Shown here piece by piece: positions 38,746 through 48,329 of a stretch of 64,000 bases of DNA (positions are counted from its first letter, which is position 1; every line of letters starts with the position of its first letter). The DNA comes from Emticicia aquatica (lineage in GTDB: Bacteria; Bacteroidota; Bacteroidia; Cytophagales; Spirosomataceae). The notes beneath the pieces are model-generated. The model did not search any database. It was not told the DNA's origin and worked only from the letters and a program-made list of their open reading frames with translations. The DNA is taken from assembly GCF_923079645.1 (NCBI RefSeq), contig NZ_CAKLPY010000004.1:1-64000 (forward strand). Reading direction: 5' to 3'. Made by a program: the position numbers and the translations under genes.

Positions 38746-39534
38746 TTAGCGAATCTCTGCTGCTGTAACTGAAACTTGCATATCACACAGCATTATATTA
38801 CCAAATTGAGTTGCAAATGCCACATCGCTTGCATCTCGACCATAAGCAAGTACCACCCGATTGCCTTTTGGATGTTCTTGCGTGGCATCAAAAGTAAACC
38901 ATTGATTTTCAAGATAAACTTCAAACCATGCGTGTAAATCCATTGGTTCGAGGTTATAAAGATACCCAACCACCATTCGGGCAGGAATATTTATTCCACG
39001 ACAAAGAGCAATACATAAATGAGAAAAATCTCGACAAACACCAATTCTACTCTGATTTATATCACATGCCGACGAAGAAGACGAACTGTAACCGTATTCA
39101 TAAACAACATTACTCCTAACCCAACGCCTAATTGCCTCTACTTGTTGGTATCCTAATGGAAGATTTTGTGTAATATCTGCTGCCATGAACGAAAACTTAT
39201 CCGATTCGCAATAACGACTTGGCAATAAATAAATGAGCGTATGTGCTGGGAGGTTTTCGACTGGAATAAAATTTGCCCTAAAATTCACATCAATAGTATC
39301 ACTCGTTTCGACTAAGGCGGTTGTTGTAATAGTCAAATTTCCGATTGGACTATGGATTCTTTGGCATAAATTTCCATAAATATCGCTATATTCGGTAAAG
39401 GTGATATTGGGTGAAAGCAAAAATTGTTCTTCGATTACTTGCTGACCCGAACCACTTTGTGGACGAAGCATCAAAACTAAAGGGACATTTTCTTGAGATT
39501 CATAGTTGAGTTGGCAAGCAATATTTAATTTCAT
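38746..39534 (-). CDS. Transglutaminase-like (bacterial, cytoplasmic) cysteine protease-fold protein
   Basis: From ATG 39534 (MKLNIACQLNYES) the protein has 262 residues. An in-frame start at 39582 would add 16 lysine- and tyrosine-rich residues that do not look like a signal peptide. An N-terminal beta domain (about 1-120) precedes the transglutaminase core: Cys in IGVCRDFSHL, His in MDLHAWFEVYL and Asp in FTFDATQEHP. No signal peptide, so cytoplasmic. Members of this group may crosslink or cleave peptides; the substrate is unknown. It stands alone between bamD and ppk. Confidence 0.85.
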   Translation of the reverse strand: MKLNIACQLNYESQENVPLVLMLRPQSGSGQQVIEEQFLLSPNITFTEYSDIYGNLCQRIHSPIGNLTITTTALVETSDTIDVNFRANFIPVENLPAHTLIYLLPSRYCESDKFSFMAADITQNLPLGYQQVEAIRRWVRSNVVYEYGYSSSSSSACDINQSRIGVCRDFSHLCIALCRGINIPARMVVGYLYNLEPMDLHAWFEVYLENQWFTFDATQEHPKGNRVVLAYGRDASDVAFATQFGNIMLCDMQVSVTAAEIR

Positions 39535-39628
39535 TAGTTTCAGGAAAATCTTTTTGTAAAGATAACTCTTTTTGTACCACACTATGGGTTATATAAAACA
39601 TTATTTAATTAAACCCCTTTTTTATTGT

Positions 39629-39721
39629 AGAAGATCTCTTTTTTATGAAGAAGCAAATATCACCTAATATATGATTATTCATCAATAGGAAATTCATAAT
39701 AAAGCTAAAAAAGAGACTTCT
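39629..39721. repeat. Imperfect inverted repeat upstream of ppk
   Basis: agaagatctctttttt (39629-39644) matches the complement of aaaaaagagacttct (39707-39721) with a one-base difference; the spacer is about 62 bp. It lies between the divergent transglutaminase and ppk genes. It could be a regulatory structure or part of both promoters. Confidence 0.4.
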
Positions 39722-39823
39722 TTTCTCATAAAAATACAATTTTACAAAGTTAAATTATTGTTAAATCCTTGAATATTTCGGCATTTTTAGCTTATTTCGC
39801 ACAAAACAGTTTGTTATTGAGCG

Positions 39824-42136
39824 ATGAAGGAAAATGCAAAAAATACCCCAACTGACAAAGGCTCGAAAAGTAGCCTTTTTTCGTTTTTAAATGGCTTAGT
39901 CGCACCGACCAAAGATAATGAAACAAAAAGTAAGTCAGAAGATTCTAAAATCAACCGTTACGCTGATAGTATTGAGCAATCAAACTACCTCAGTCGTGAT
40001 TTGAGTTGGCTCAAATTTAATGAACGTGTACTTGACCAAGCCCGTGAAAAAGACCTCAACTTGTTTGAAAGGTTAAAGTTTTTGGCTATTACGGCTTCTA
40101 ATCTTGACGAATTTTTTACAGTTCGACTAGGTAGTTTGTATAATTATTTAGATTTCAACAAAGAACGAATTGATTATTCTGGACTAAGAGAAATTCCTTT
40201 CAGAAAGGCATTGATGCTTTCTGTTAAACAATTTTGTCAGGAACAAGACCGAATTTTTAAAGAAGAACTAACACCGCTTTTTCCTGAATATAAATTCAGA
40301 ATAACAAAAGTTAATGACCTCACCAGCAATGAATTAGACGAAGCAATTGCGTATTTTGATAATACCATCTACCCAATGCTTACGCCCATGCTTTTTGACC
40401 ATACGCATGCTTTTCCAGTTTTGATTGCTAAAACTTTGATTTTTGGCGTCGTAACAGATGCTAATCGGTCAACACTTTTTCCTGACGATAGTGAAAATAA
40501 AAAAATATCATTTGTACAGATTCCAGGAAATTTGCCTCGCTTCTATTCAATTGAACGTGGAGAAGAAATTTTGTTTTTACCGATTGAAGAGATTGTTCGA
40601 CATGAAATAAAAAAATTGTACAGAAATGTCGAAATTCAATCGGCAAATCTTTTTAGAATCGTCAGAAATGGAGATTTTACACTAGAAGAATCTGATGATA
40701 TTGAAGCCGATTTTGTAGATGAAATTAAGCAAAAAATCAAAAGTCGTAGGTTGGGTCGAGTCGTACACATGGAAATTGAACCAAACGCCAATGAATGGAT
40801 GCTAACAATGCTCCAAAAACGCTTTGAGATTGACAAATACAACATCTTTTTTGATGAATTTTTGATTGATTATACCTGTTTATGGCAAATTATCCGTCAT
40901 CCCGAATTTCAAGAAGATATAAAACCAGTTCATCCACCTATTTCTCCTTTGCGATTGAGGGACAAAAATGCTGATATTTTTGAGGTTATTCGTGAGAAAG
41001 ATTTATTGCTTCATCATCCTTACAACAATTTTGAACCTGTCTTACAACTTATCGAAAAAGCAGCCGAAGACCCCGACGTTCTTGCTATTAAACTAACGAT
41101 TTATCGTTTGGCAAAAAAATCTAGGGTTACGCAAGCACTCTTAAAAGCTGCCGAAAATGGCAAACACGTATCTGTTTTGTTTGAAATTAAAGCTCGTTTC
41201 GATGAAGAGAACAATATCAGAGAAGCAGATCGATTACAAAGAGCTGGTTGCTTTGTAATTTATGGTATCGGTTGGTATAAAACGCATACAAAGTTGATGT
41301 TGATTGTACGAAAAGAAGGCAATAAAGTAACTCAATATGCACATTTAGCTAGCGGAAATTATAACGAAGACACAGCCAGACTTTATACTGATATTGGTTT
41401 ACTGACAAGTAATCCAACTTACACAAAAGACATTTCAGAGTTTTTTAATGTAATTACAGGACATTCACAACCAGCCGATTATCATAATCTTATCACTTCG
41501 CCACGTGATATGAGAAATAAACTAATCGAAATGATTAGAATTGAGGCCGAAAACGCCAAAAATGGACTTCCAAGTGGTATTTGTATCAAACTTAACTCGG
41601 TTGAAGACCAATTTGTGATTGACGAACTTTACAAGGCATCTCAAGCAGGTGTTCGCATCAAAATGATTGTTCGAGGAATTTGCTGTTTACGTCCTGGTCG
41701 AAAAGGATTAAGCGAAAACATTACCGTTCGGTCAATCGTTGGTTTATTTCTTGAACACGCCCGAATCTTCTATTTCCATAATAATAATCAACCAAAATTA
41801 TATGGTGGAAGTGCCGATATTATGGTTAGAAGCTTCGATAAACGTATTGAGTCATTGTTTGAAATGGTTGACGATGAAGTAAAACGTCAAATCATGCACA
41901 TTCTTGATTATAACCTGCGAGATAATGTAAATTCATACGAACTACAAGAAGATGGAACTTACAAAAAGGTAGTTTGTACACTAACACCCGATGACCAACC
42001 GTTTGACATACATCAGAGATTCTTTGAAGTTCGTGAAAAGGAAAGCGAGCCATTCAACTTATTTGACAATATTGTTAAGGTTGATGACAGCAAAGAAACG
42101 CAAGAAAACGAAGAGCAATTGACAATCGAAAGTTGA
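39824..42136 (+). CDS. ppk1: Polyphosphate kinase 1
   Basis: The 770 residues carry an N-terminal extension (about 1-50, Lys/Ser rich), then the PPK1 N, middle and C1/C2 domains. YLSRDLSWLKFNERVLDQA opens the N domain. KTHTKLMLI (His488) and LEHARIFYFH (His645) hold the two conserved histidines, one of them the autophosphorylation site. LASGNYNEDTARLYTDIGLLT is also typical. It reversibly polymerises the gamma-phosphate of ATP into polyphosphate. It is monocistronic and convergent with the lacI-type gene across an 18-bp gap. Confidence 0.96.
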   Translation: MKENAKNTPTDKGSKSSLFSFLNGLVAPTKDNETKSKSEDSKINRYADSIEQSNYLSRDLSWLKFNERVLDQAREKDLNLFERLKFLAITASNLDEFFTVRLGSLYNYLDFNKERIDYSGLREIPFRKALMLSVKQFCQEQDRIFKEELTPLFPEYKFRITKVNDLTSNELDEAIAYFDNTIYPMLTPMLFDHTHAFPVLIAKTLIFGVVTDANRSTLFPDDSENKKISFVQIPGNLPRFYSIERGEEILFLPIEEIVRHEIKKLYRNVEIQSANLFRIVRNGDFTLEESDDIEADFVDEIKQKIKSRRLGRVVHMEIEPNANEWMLTMLQKRFEIDKYNIFFDEFLIDYTCLWQIIRHPEFQEDIKPVHPPISPLRLRDKNADIFEVIREKDLLLHHPYNNFEPVLQLIEKAAEDPDVLAIKLTIYRLAKKSRVTQALLKAAENGKHVSVLFEIKARFDEENNIREADRLQRAGCFVIYGIGWYKTHTKLMLIVRKEGNKVTQYAHLASGNYNEDTARLYTDIGLLTSNPTYTKDISEFFNVITGHSQPADYHNLITSPRDMRNKLIEMIRIEAENAKNGLPSGICIKLNSVEDQFVIDELYKASQAGVRIKMIVRGICCLRPGRKGLSENITVRSIVGLFLEHARIFYFHNNNQPKLYGGSADIMVRSFDKRIESLFEMVDDEVKRQIMHILDYNLRDNVNSYELQEDGTYKKVVCTLTPDDQPFDIHQRFFEVREKESEPFNLFDNIVKVDDSKETQENEEQLTIES

Positions 42137-42137
42137 T

Positions 42138-42186
42138 TTATTTTGGGCACAAAATCAGTGAATAATGAGTTTTGTACCCAAAATAA
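42138..42186. terminator. Bidirectional hairpin overlapping the 3' end of the lacI-type gene
   Basis: ttattttgggcacaaaa (42138-42154) pairs with ttttgtacccaaaataa (42170-42186) with one mismatch. The 15-nt loop contains the stop codon of the minus-strand regulator, so one stem arm is coding. It sits between the convergent ppk1 and regulator genes and has A/T flanks suitable for termination both ways. Confidence 0.6.
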
Positions 42187-43165
42187 TTTCTTGATGAGGA
42201 GGCATTTCTTCTGATGGGTTTTCGATGATACTCATCAATAATTCGGTGGCTTTTACGCCCATATTGTACGCAAATTGTTCAACAGAAGCCAAAGGTGGAT
42301 TATCCAAATAAATGGTCATTGGTAAGTTTGCAAAACTCACAAAAGAAATATCTTTATTGGGCACAATACCTTTTTGTTTACACACTTGCATGGCATAAAG
42401 TGCCAAATAATCATTAAAAGTTAGTATGGCTTCTGGTGGTACTTTTAAGGCAAGTAGCTCTTCCATTTTGCAAATACTATCTTCTTTTGACAAATCAGTG
42501 GATTTGATATAGCTCGGTGATGTTTGTAGTTTAAACTTTTTAATGGCCATTAAATAACCATTCAAACGTTCATCTGAAACTTCAAAATTTGAAGGCCCAT
42601 TCAGCAAAGCAATCTTTGTTATTCCTCTGTTAATTAAAAATTCAACTGCTTCAAAAGCACCTTCAGTTATGCTACAACGAACTTTATTTGCCTCAAGATT
42701 TCGAGGAACACGGTCGAAAAAAACCAGTGGAGTTCCTAAGTTTTCTAGTTCTTTAAAATGGCTATAATTGGTTGTTTCAGTTGCCACTGAAGCAATTACC
42801 CCATCTACTCGACTATTTCTGAATGATTTTATAGCGTTTTCTTCCCTTTCAAATTTATCACGAGATTGACTGATTACAACGTTATAACCTTTTTGCAAAG
42901 CAACATCCTCGATACCCGAAATAGCCATTGAAAAAAACTCTTCTTGTAAATGTGGCAGCAGTACTCCAATGGTAAATGTTCTGTTTTTTTTCAAAAAAAT
43001 CGCCGCTGGATTTGGCACATAGTGCAATTGTTTGGCAACTTTCCAAACTTGTTCTCTTGTCCGTAAACCAATGCGAGGATTATTTTGCAAAGCTCTCGAA
43101 ACTGTTGAGATAGAAATTCCCAGCTCTTGGGCTATTTCTTTAATTGTTACTTGATGTCTTTGCAT
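42155..43165 (-). CDS. LacI-family transcriptional regulator
   Basis: The 336-residue regulator has the N-terminal LacI helix-turn-helix (VTIKEIAQELGISISTVSRALQNNPRIGLRTREQVWKVA, about 6-45) and hinge helix (YVPNPAAIFLKKNRT). The periplasmic-binding-like sensor domain follows (TIGVLLPHLQEEFFSMAISGIEDVA, DGVIASVATET, PLVFFDRVPR, AILTFNDYLALYAMQ). It binds a sugar or sugar phosphate and controls transport and catabolic genes. It is the last gene of the minus-strand susC-susD-haloperoxidase-CRTAC1 run, 58 bp after the CRTAC1 gene. Palindromes upstream of susC and galK suit this protein. The effector is unknown, possibly galactose-derived. Confidence 0.93.
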   Translation of the reverse strand: MQRHQVTIKEIAQELGISISTVSRALQNNPRIGLRTREQVWKVAKQLHYVPNPAAIFLKKNRTFTIGVLLPHLQEEFFSMAISGIEDVALQKGYNVVISQSRDKFEREENAIKSFRNSRVDGVIASVATETTNYSHFKELENLGTPLVFFDRVPRNLEANKVRCSITEGAFEAVEFLINRGITKIALLNGPSNFEVSDERLNGYLMAIKKFKLQTSPSYIKSTDLSKEDSICKMEELLALKVPPEAILTFNDYLALYAMQVCKQKGIVPNKDISFVSFANLPMTIYLDNPPLASVEQFAYNMGVKATELLMSIIENPSEEMPPHQEIILGTKLIIH

Positions 43166-43223
43166 AGATTAGTGTTATTGATGACCAGAAAGAAAAATTT
43201 ATGACATTGAAAAATAGGTAATT

Positions 43224-44945
43224 TTACTTTTTCCGAGTTTTACGCCAAAAATATAAAATTCCAATCAAAACTATTAATCCAACGGCAGCCCATTTCACAA
43301 TCGAAAACAAACTTAAATGTTTTTCTTCGGTGATAATCAACGTTTGATTTGCTTTTTGATGTTTTAAAACCTGTTTATTTCCTCCTGTCCAATGAATAAT
43401 AATTTCCTCGATTTCGGTTGCATTTCCTACACCAAAGTGGGCAAAAGAAGTATTTTGAGATAAATGACTTGAACCACCGCCATCAATTTCACGAATTTGA
43501 TGTTTTCCATTGACCACAATTTCAATTTTCGAGCCTAATCCATGCGACTCTGCCTCAACACCTTTCAGAGCAATTTTTATCCAATTCCCTTTTGTTTCAT
43601 CATTCCGTAATAATCTTGTTGTTGATTCAACTGGATAGCCAGCCAAAACTGGTTTTTGATTCACTACCAAAATATCTAAATCTCCATCGTTTTCTAGATC
43701 AAAAACAACTGAACCTCGTCCAATTCCGTAGTCACTTACCCCTTTCAAACGACCTTTTTCTTCAAATCTGACGCCTAAATTATCAAAATAATAATCACCC
43801 ATTGGTACACAATTCGGATTCAAATCTCCGTTGGCCACAAACAAATCAAGGTCTCCATCATGGTCAAAATCGGCAAAGTTTGCTCCCCAACTAATCGTAA
43901 TATACCCCATTCCTAACTCACGAGATTTCTCAACAAATGGTTTTCCTTTACCAGCATTTACCATAAACTTATTGAATCGAATATTTGTGATAAAATAGTC
44001 CATCCAACCATCATTATTATAGTCACCCACTGCGGTAGCCATCGAATTTATTTTCAAATCCATGTTCGTTTTTTTACCAACTTCTTCAAATGAACGCCAA
44101 GGGTAATTATTTTGATAGAGCAAATCGGGAGTACGTTTATAACCAAAATCATGATTTACAAATAAATCTTGATCATCATCATTATCAAAATCAGTAAAAA
44201 CGCCTCCAAAACCAAACCCTTTATGATTCATTCCATAATCTTTATAGACATTTTTAAAGGATTTTCCTGCTTTATTCAAAAACAAATAACCTTCGGTAAT
44301 TTGATTGGCACTCACAATCATGGCATCATTAATTGTGCTAAGGTCACCAGGATATTCAGTAAAATAATTTCCAACATAAAGGTCTGGATAGCCATCCGCA
44401 TTAAAATCGCCAAAACTTGCACCTGTGCTAAATGAATTAAATTTATCTAGTCCAAAATCTTTTGTTGCCTCCCGAAAAGTATTATTTCCATTATTGATAT
44501 ACAAGAGATTAATGGCTCTTGGAATGATTTTTTTTGTTCCTTTTGAAGTAATTGTCGTAATATATAAATCAATAAAACCATCCCGATTTACATCAGCTGC
44601 TGCAGCTCCTTGGGTTATGAAACCTTTAGTTGCCAATAAACCAGATTTTGGATAAATATTAGTAAATGAGCCATTTTTGTTGTTGAGATAAAGCACGTCA
44701 TCGGCCATTCCACCTGCCAAGTAAATATCATCAAACCCATCATTATTGATGTCAAAAACACAAGCTCCACCGCCTAAAAAGCCTTCAAAAACTTGAAATT
44801 GATGCTTAATTCCGGCTTGCTCAGTAATATCTTTAAAAGCCGTTTGGGCAAATGAAATAGTAGTCTGACACAAGAATATCACAAAAATCTGAAAGTAAAC
44901 TGTATTTTTCACTTTAAAATAACTATTTATTTGATGATTTTTCAT
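43224..44945 (-). CDS. FG-GAP/VCBS repeat plus ASPIC/UnbV protein (CRTAC1 family) with C-terminal membrane anchor
   Basis: I chose ATG 44945 because it overlaps the upstream TGA as ATGA (4 bp); an ATG at 44954 is the alternative. The 573 residues have a signal peptide ending ISFAQ. At least seven calcium-type DxNxDGxxD repeats follow (DINNDGFDDIYLAGG, DVNRDGFIDLYITTI, DFNADGYPDLYVGNY, DYNNDGWMDYFITNI, DFDHDGDLDLFVANG, DLENDGDLDILVVNQ). An ASPIC/UnbV domain is near 450-545 (IKIALKGVEAESHGLGSKIEI, HFGVGNATEIEEIIIHWTGG). A final hydrophobic segment (VKWAAVGLIVLIGILYFW) and basic tail RKTRKK look like a membrane anchor. Function unknown; probably a propeller at the cell envelope linked to glycan uptake. 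Confidence 0.85.
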   Translation of the reverse strand: MKNHQINSYFKVKNTVYFQIFVIFLCQTTISFAQTAFKDITEQAGIKHQFQVFEGFLGGGACVFDINNDGFDDIYLAGGMADDVLYLNNKNGSFTNIYPKSGLLATKGFITQGAAAADVNRDGFIDLYITTITSKGTKKIIPRAINLLYINNGNNTFREATKDFGLDKFNSFSTGASFGDFNADGYPDLYVGNYFTEYPGDLSTINDAMIVSANQITEGYLFLNKAGKSFKNVYKDYGMNHKGFGFGGVFTDFDNDDDQDLFVNHDFGYKRTPDLLYQNNYPWRSFEEVGKKTNMDLKINSMATAVGDYNNDGWMDYFITNIRFNKFMVNAGKGKPFVEKSRELGMGYITISWGANFADFDHDGDLDLFVANGDLNPNCVPMGDYYFDNLGVRFEEKGRLKGVSDYGIGRGSVVFDLENDGDLDILVVNQKPVLAGYPVESTTRLLRNDETKGNWIKIALKGVEAESHGLGSKIEIVVNGKHQIREIDGGGSSHLSQNTSFAHFGVGNATEIEEIIIHWTGGNKQVLKHQKANQTLIITEEKHLSLFSIVKWAAVGLIVLIGILYFWRKTRKK

Positions 44946-46288
44946 TTCTTCCATTTCAATTGGTTAATATTTTCTGCAACAACTTTTCCTTTTTCTAAAC
45001 CTGCTTCATTGTCTTGCGGCACATGAATTCCACCATAAAAACGTGAGTTTGCAGTTTCTTGTGCCACTTGCCAAAATGAGTCAAAGTGTCTTTCTTTAAA
45101 ATCTACATTTCTTAATTCATCTCTTTTTCGGCCAACATGGGCTTTATCGGTAAAAGAAAACTTTTCGCCGTACAAATCACTTAAAATTGTTGCTGTTGTA
45201 GCCGCCTGAATAGCATGACCCGACGGAAACGCAGGAAATGGCGGGTCAGGCCAAAAAGATTCCCAAAATTTATCAATATGTTGCGGAATAAAAGTGTTTG
45301 GTCTTTCTGTAAAAAATTTATATTTCCATTTCCAACAATTTGTAAAAGCATCGGCTACGCCCATTCCTACTTTTGCATAAGTCTCGGCACATTTGATTAG
45401 GTTAGGATTTGCTTTTTTTATGACCACAGTTGCCAAATAATAAGAATGCCCTGGTGGAGTAAAAGTTTCATCTGGGTCATCACCCCACCAAATAGCTGCT
45501 TCTTTTTGGGCTTGAGTAAGGCTTTTTTCTTGCTGATATACGGCCAAAAACTGTTTATAATAGGCAGAATTTGGCAATGTATCATAAGGAATTACTTTAG
45601 GGTCTGAAATTTCGTGGTTCTTTTTCAAGAAAGTACGATTTTCTCCCCAATGTGGGTGTAGCGGAAAATGGCTAAATGACTGTCCATATAAAGGCGGTTT
45701 CCAAGAACCGAGTTTAGTTGGATAAATCATTTTTTTGTCAAAATTTTTCAAATAAGCACGATGTCCTCCATCCGTTTTTGACCATTCAAAAATTCTGGAT
45801 GCAATTGCTTTTCCAAAAGTTACTGACCTATTTATTAATTCTTTATCTTCATTTTTTGTAGAATATTCTTCAAAAATTACTTTTTCTAGCGAATCAATTT
45901 TGAGCTTATTTAGGTCAGAAGTTTGGTTGTAAATATTTTTTAGTATCAAAGCTTGTGCGGCATTGAGCGATAATTTCCAGTCATATTCTTTTCCAATTTC
46001 AGGCTTAGGAAGGCTATCAAGCCCATCCAACTGCCCTTCAAGAGATTGATAGTTTGAATCAATATTCACAACAGATTCGTACATTGTTAGTCCGATATAA
46101 CCTAAGCATCTTGACGAATAAGTAGGTGAATTAGACGGAGTATTTTTAGTGATGAACAAAGTCATATCTGCCCATTTGGTAGCTAAATCTTGGTCAGTTA
46201 GCGGTGTTTCTTTTTTGCAACTAATCAGTAAAATAATTAGTATAACAATCATATAGACTTGGGATAGACGCAAATAATTCCTTTCCAT
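44942..46288 (-). CDS. Vanadium-dependent haloperoxidase/PAP2-family lipoprotein
   Basis: This 448-residue protein has a lipoprotein signal ending LLISCKK (Cys24). The C-terminal half has the haloperoxidase/acid-phosphatase pattern: KFFTERPNTFIP (Lys/Arg-type oxyanion site), PFPAFPSGHAIQAATTA (SGH motif) and ANSRFYGGIHVPQDNEAG (RxxxxxH motif). The N-terminal half is helical. Despite the family name, such Bacteroidota proteins have no demonstrated haloperoxidase activity and might be phosphatases. It is cotranscribed with the CRTAC1-type gene (4-bp overlap) downstream of susD. Confidence 0.85.
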   Translation of the reverse strand: MERNYLRLSQVYMIVILIILLISCKKETPLTDQDLATKWADMTLFITKNTPSNSPTYSSRCLGYIGLTMYESVVNIDSNYQSLEGQLDGLDSLPKPEIGKEYDWKLSLNAAQALILKNIYNQTSDLNKLKIDSLEKVIFEEYSTKNEDKELINRSVTFGKAIASRIFEWSKTDGGHRAYLKNFDKKMIYPTKLGSWKPPLYGQSFSHFPLHPHWGENRTFLKKNHEISDPKVIPYDTLPNSAYYKQFLAVYQQEKSLTQAQKEAAIWWGDDPDETFTPPGHSYYLATVVIKKANPNLIKCAETYAKVGMGVADAFTNCWKWKYKFFTERPNTFIPQHIDKFWESFWPDPPFPAFPSGHAIQAATTATILSDLYGEKFSFTDKAHVGRKRDELRNVDFKERHFDSFWQVAQETANSRFYGGIHVPQDNEAGLEKGKVVAENINQLKWKK

Positions 46289-46366
46289 GCTGGCTAAACA
46301 AATGATAAAAGAGGTTAGTATTGAAGCCGAAAATTACTCAAATATTTTTAAAATAGTCTTTAAATT

Positions 46367-46399
46367 TAAAAATCTACCCCAAAAAGGAGTAGATTTTTA
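46367..46399 (-). terminator. Hairpin after susD
   Basis: On the minus strand TAAAAATCTACTCC pairs with GGGGTAGATTTTTA around TTTTT (one mismatch), 31 bp beyond the susD stop. It may end or attenuate the susCD transcript before the haloperoxidase gene. The downstream tract is only moderately T-rich. Confidence 0.65.
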
Positions 46400-46430
46400 A
46401 ATTACTTTTTGAAATTAAATCAAACGAATT

Positions 46431-48314
46431 TTACTGAGCATGTCCAGGATTCTGAACTAACTTAGTATTACGCTTAACTTCATCTCTACTTAAAGCTCTA
46501 TAATACATTTTATCTGTCCATTTACGGGTTTCATTCGAAGTATTATCTTCTACTGTATAAACATAGTTATAAACAGATTTATCGTATTTATAAGTTTTAG
46601 GAGCTTTTGCACCAGGTTTTAATCTAGCATCAACGTTGATTGATTTGATACCTCTACCAACAGTAGTTGCAGGAATCATCCAACGACGTGCATCATGGTA
46701 GCGATGCTCTTCATATACTAATTCTATACGTCTTTCATTACGAAGTCTGTCTCTCAAAGCAGTTCCTTTATCTGATACGGCAGGCATACCTGCTCTAAAT
46801 CTGATTTTGTTAATCCATTTAGTGGCTTCTGCCTCGTCGCCAGTTTCGATACAAGCTTCAGCATAACTCAAAGCCATTTCAGTATATCTGATAAACGGCC
46901 AAGGAATAACCTGAGCTGAAGATTGGTTATCTGCTAACGCTGGATTTGGGTCGATGAATTTTCTTGTATAATAGTGCGTTCTACTTCCGTTCCAGTTTTC
47001 AACTGCAGATTCTCTTGTATCAACGCCATTAATTTTGCCACCATTACCATCATCATAATATCCAGTTTGGATTTGGTTGGCTGGGTCAATTGCAGCTACA
47101 TCAGATGGTCTTGGTTTCCAAGGAGCACCATCGTAAAGAACAGTTGCATAGAAACGAGGATCTCTGTTATCATAAGGAGCTTCTTTGTGTTCTTTATTAC
47201 TCCAATCAAATTTAGAACCATCCATCATTTCATAGTCATCAACTAAGTTTTGGATTGGAGTATTTCCAGCCCAGTTATGATAACCGTTTGGTCCGTTATT
47301 GATACCATAGTGAATACCACCTAAAGGCCAGTTATCTTCTTGCGTGTAAAGAGCCGTATGCGTACGTTGTAAAATCAATTCAGTAGCTGCCGAAGGGTCA
47401 CCTACTGCACTTTGACCACCCAATGCAATTGACATATAGTTATTTTTACCTTCATCTGCCGATACTGGGCCAGATAAGTTCATTTTATAACCAACACCTG
47501 CATCAAGAACTGCTTTTGCAGCAGCTTTAGCGGCATTCCATCTTGCAGCACGGTCGCCTGATGGATAAGCAATTAAATCTAAATTAGAATATCCAGCTAA
47601 AAGGCTAGATTTAGCTTTTACAGTTGGGCCATCATGCAAATCACTTGCTGCATAGAGCAATACACGAGCTTTTAGAGCCATTGCTGCTAATTTTGAAGCT
47701 CTACCAGGTGTGGTAGCTTTTCCATCCAACATTTTGATTGCGTTGTCAAGGTCGCTTGTGATAAATTTCACACATTCGTCATACGTATTACGAGGTGCTG
47801 AGTAATCTTCATCTAAACCGTAAGGTTTACTGATAAGCGGAACACCACCATAAAATCTAAGCAATTGTTGGTAGTAATATGCTCTCAAGAAATAAGCTTC
47901 ACCAATCAATTTTTCTTTCAATGTTGCATTATTGAAAGTAGCTTTTGGAAGATTTTCAAGAGCAACGTTAGCTTGTCTGATTGCTAAATACATCGTTCCC
48001 CATCTGTAGGTATCACTTTCCCAAGCTAAGTTATTTGGGCTTTCAGTACCTTCTGTAAAAGTGTTGATATTTCTACCTGCGTGCGTAAACATCGCCTCAT
48101 CAGTATAAGCTGCTAAAGCTTGCTCTTCAAAACCACCATATCCTAAAAACGAATAAACGTTAAAGATAAATGCTTCTGATAAGGGACCATCAGCCCAAGT
48201 TGCAGCACTTGATATTTTATCAAGCGGCTTGGTATTTAAAAACTCTTTATCACACGATAAAGCAAATGCCATCACGATAGCTATCAGGCTTGCTTTTAAT
48301 TTTATATTCTTCAT
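46431..48314 (-). CDS. SusD/RagB-family nutrient-uptake lipoprotein
   Basis: The 627-residue lipoprotein has lipobox FALSCDK (Cys21). SusD-like repeats follow (KEFLNTKPLDKISSAATW, LAIRQANVALENLP, KEKLIGEAYFLRAYYYQQLLRFYGGVPLI, SKLAAMALKARVLLYAAS) and the C-terminal RagB/SusD domain (ALSYAEACIETGDEAEATKWINKIRFRAG, RLRNERRIELVYEEHRYHDARRW). It caps its SusC partner and binds substrate at the surface. It is 15 bp downstream of susC. Ligand specificity is not readable from sequence; neighbouring genes point to a galactoside. Confidence 0.96.
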   Translation of the reverse strand: MKNIKLKASLIAIVMAFALSCDKEFLNTKPLDKISSAATWADGPLSEAFIFNVYSFLGYGGFEEQALAAYTDEAMFTHAGRNINTFTEGTESPNNLAWESDTYRWGTMYLAIRQANVALENLPKATFNNATLKEKLIGEAYFLRAYYYQQLLRFYGGVPLISKPYGLDEDYSAPRNTYDECVKFITSDLDNAIKMLDGKATTPGRASKLAAMALKARVLLYAASDLHDGPTVKAKSSLLAGYSNLDLIAYPSGDRAARWNAAKAAAKAVLDAGVGYKMNLSGPVSADEGKNNYMSIALGGQSAVGDPSAATELILQRTHTALYTQEDNWPLGGIHYGINNGPNGYHNWAGNTPIQNLVDDYEMMDGSKFDWSNKEHKEAPYDNRDPRFYATVLYDGAPWKPRPSDVAAIDPANQIQTGYYDDGNGGKINGVDTRESAVENWNGSRTHYYTRKFIDPNPALADNQSSAQVIPWPFIRYTEMALSYAEACIETGDEAEATKWINKIRFRAGMPAVSDKGTALRDRLRNERRIELVYEEHRYHDARRWMIPATTVGRGIKSINVDARLKPGAKAPKTYKYDKSVYNYVYTVEDNTSNETRKWTDKMYYRALSRDEVKRNTKLVQNPGHAQ

Positions 48315-48329
48315 TTTTTTTATTTCGAT

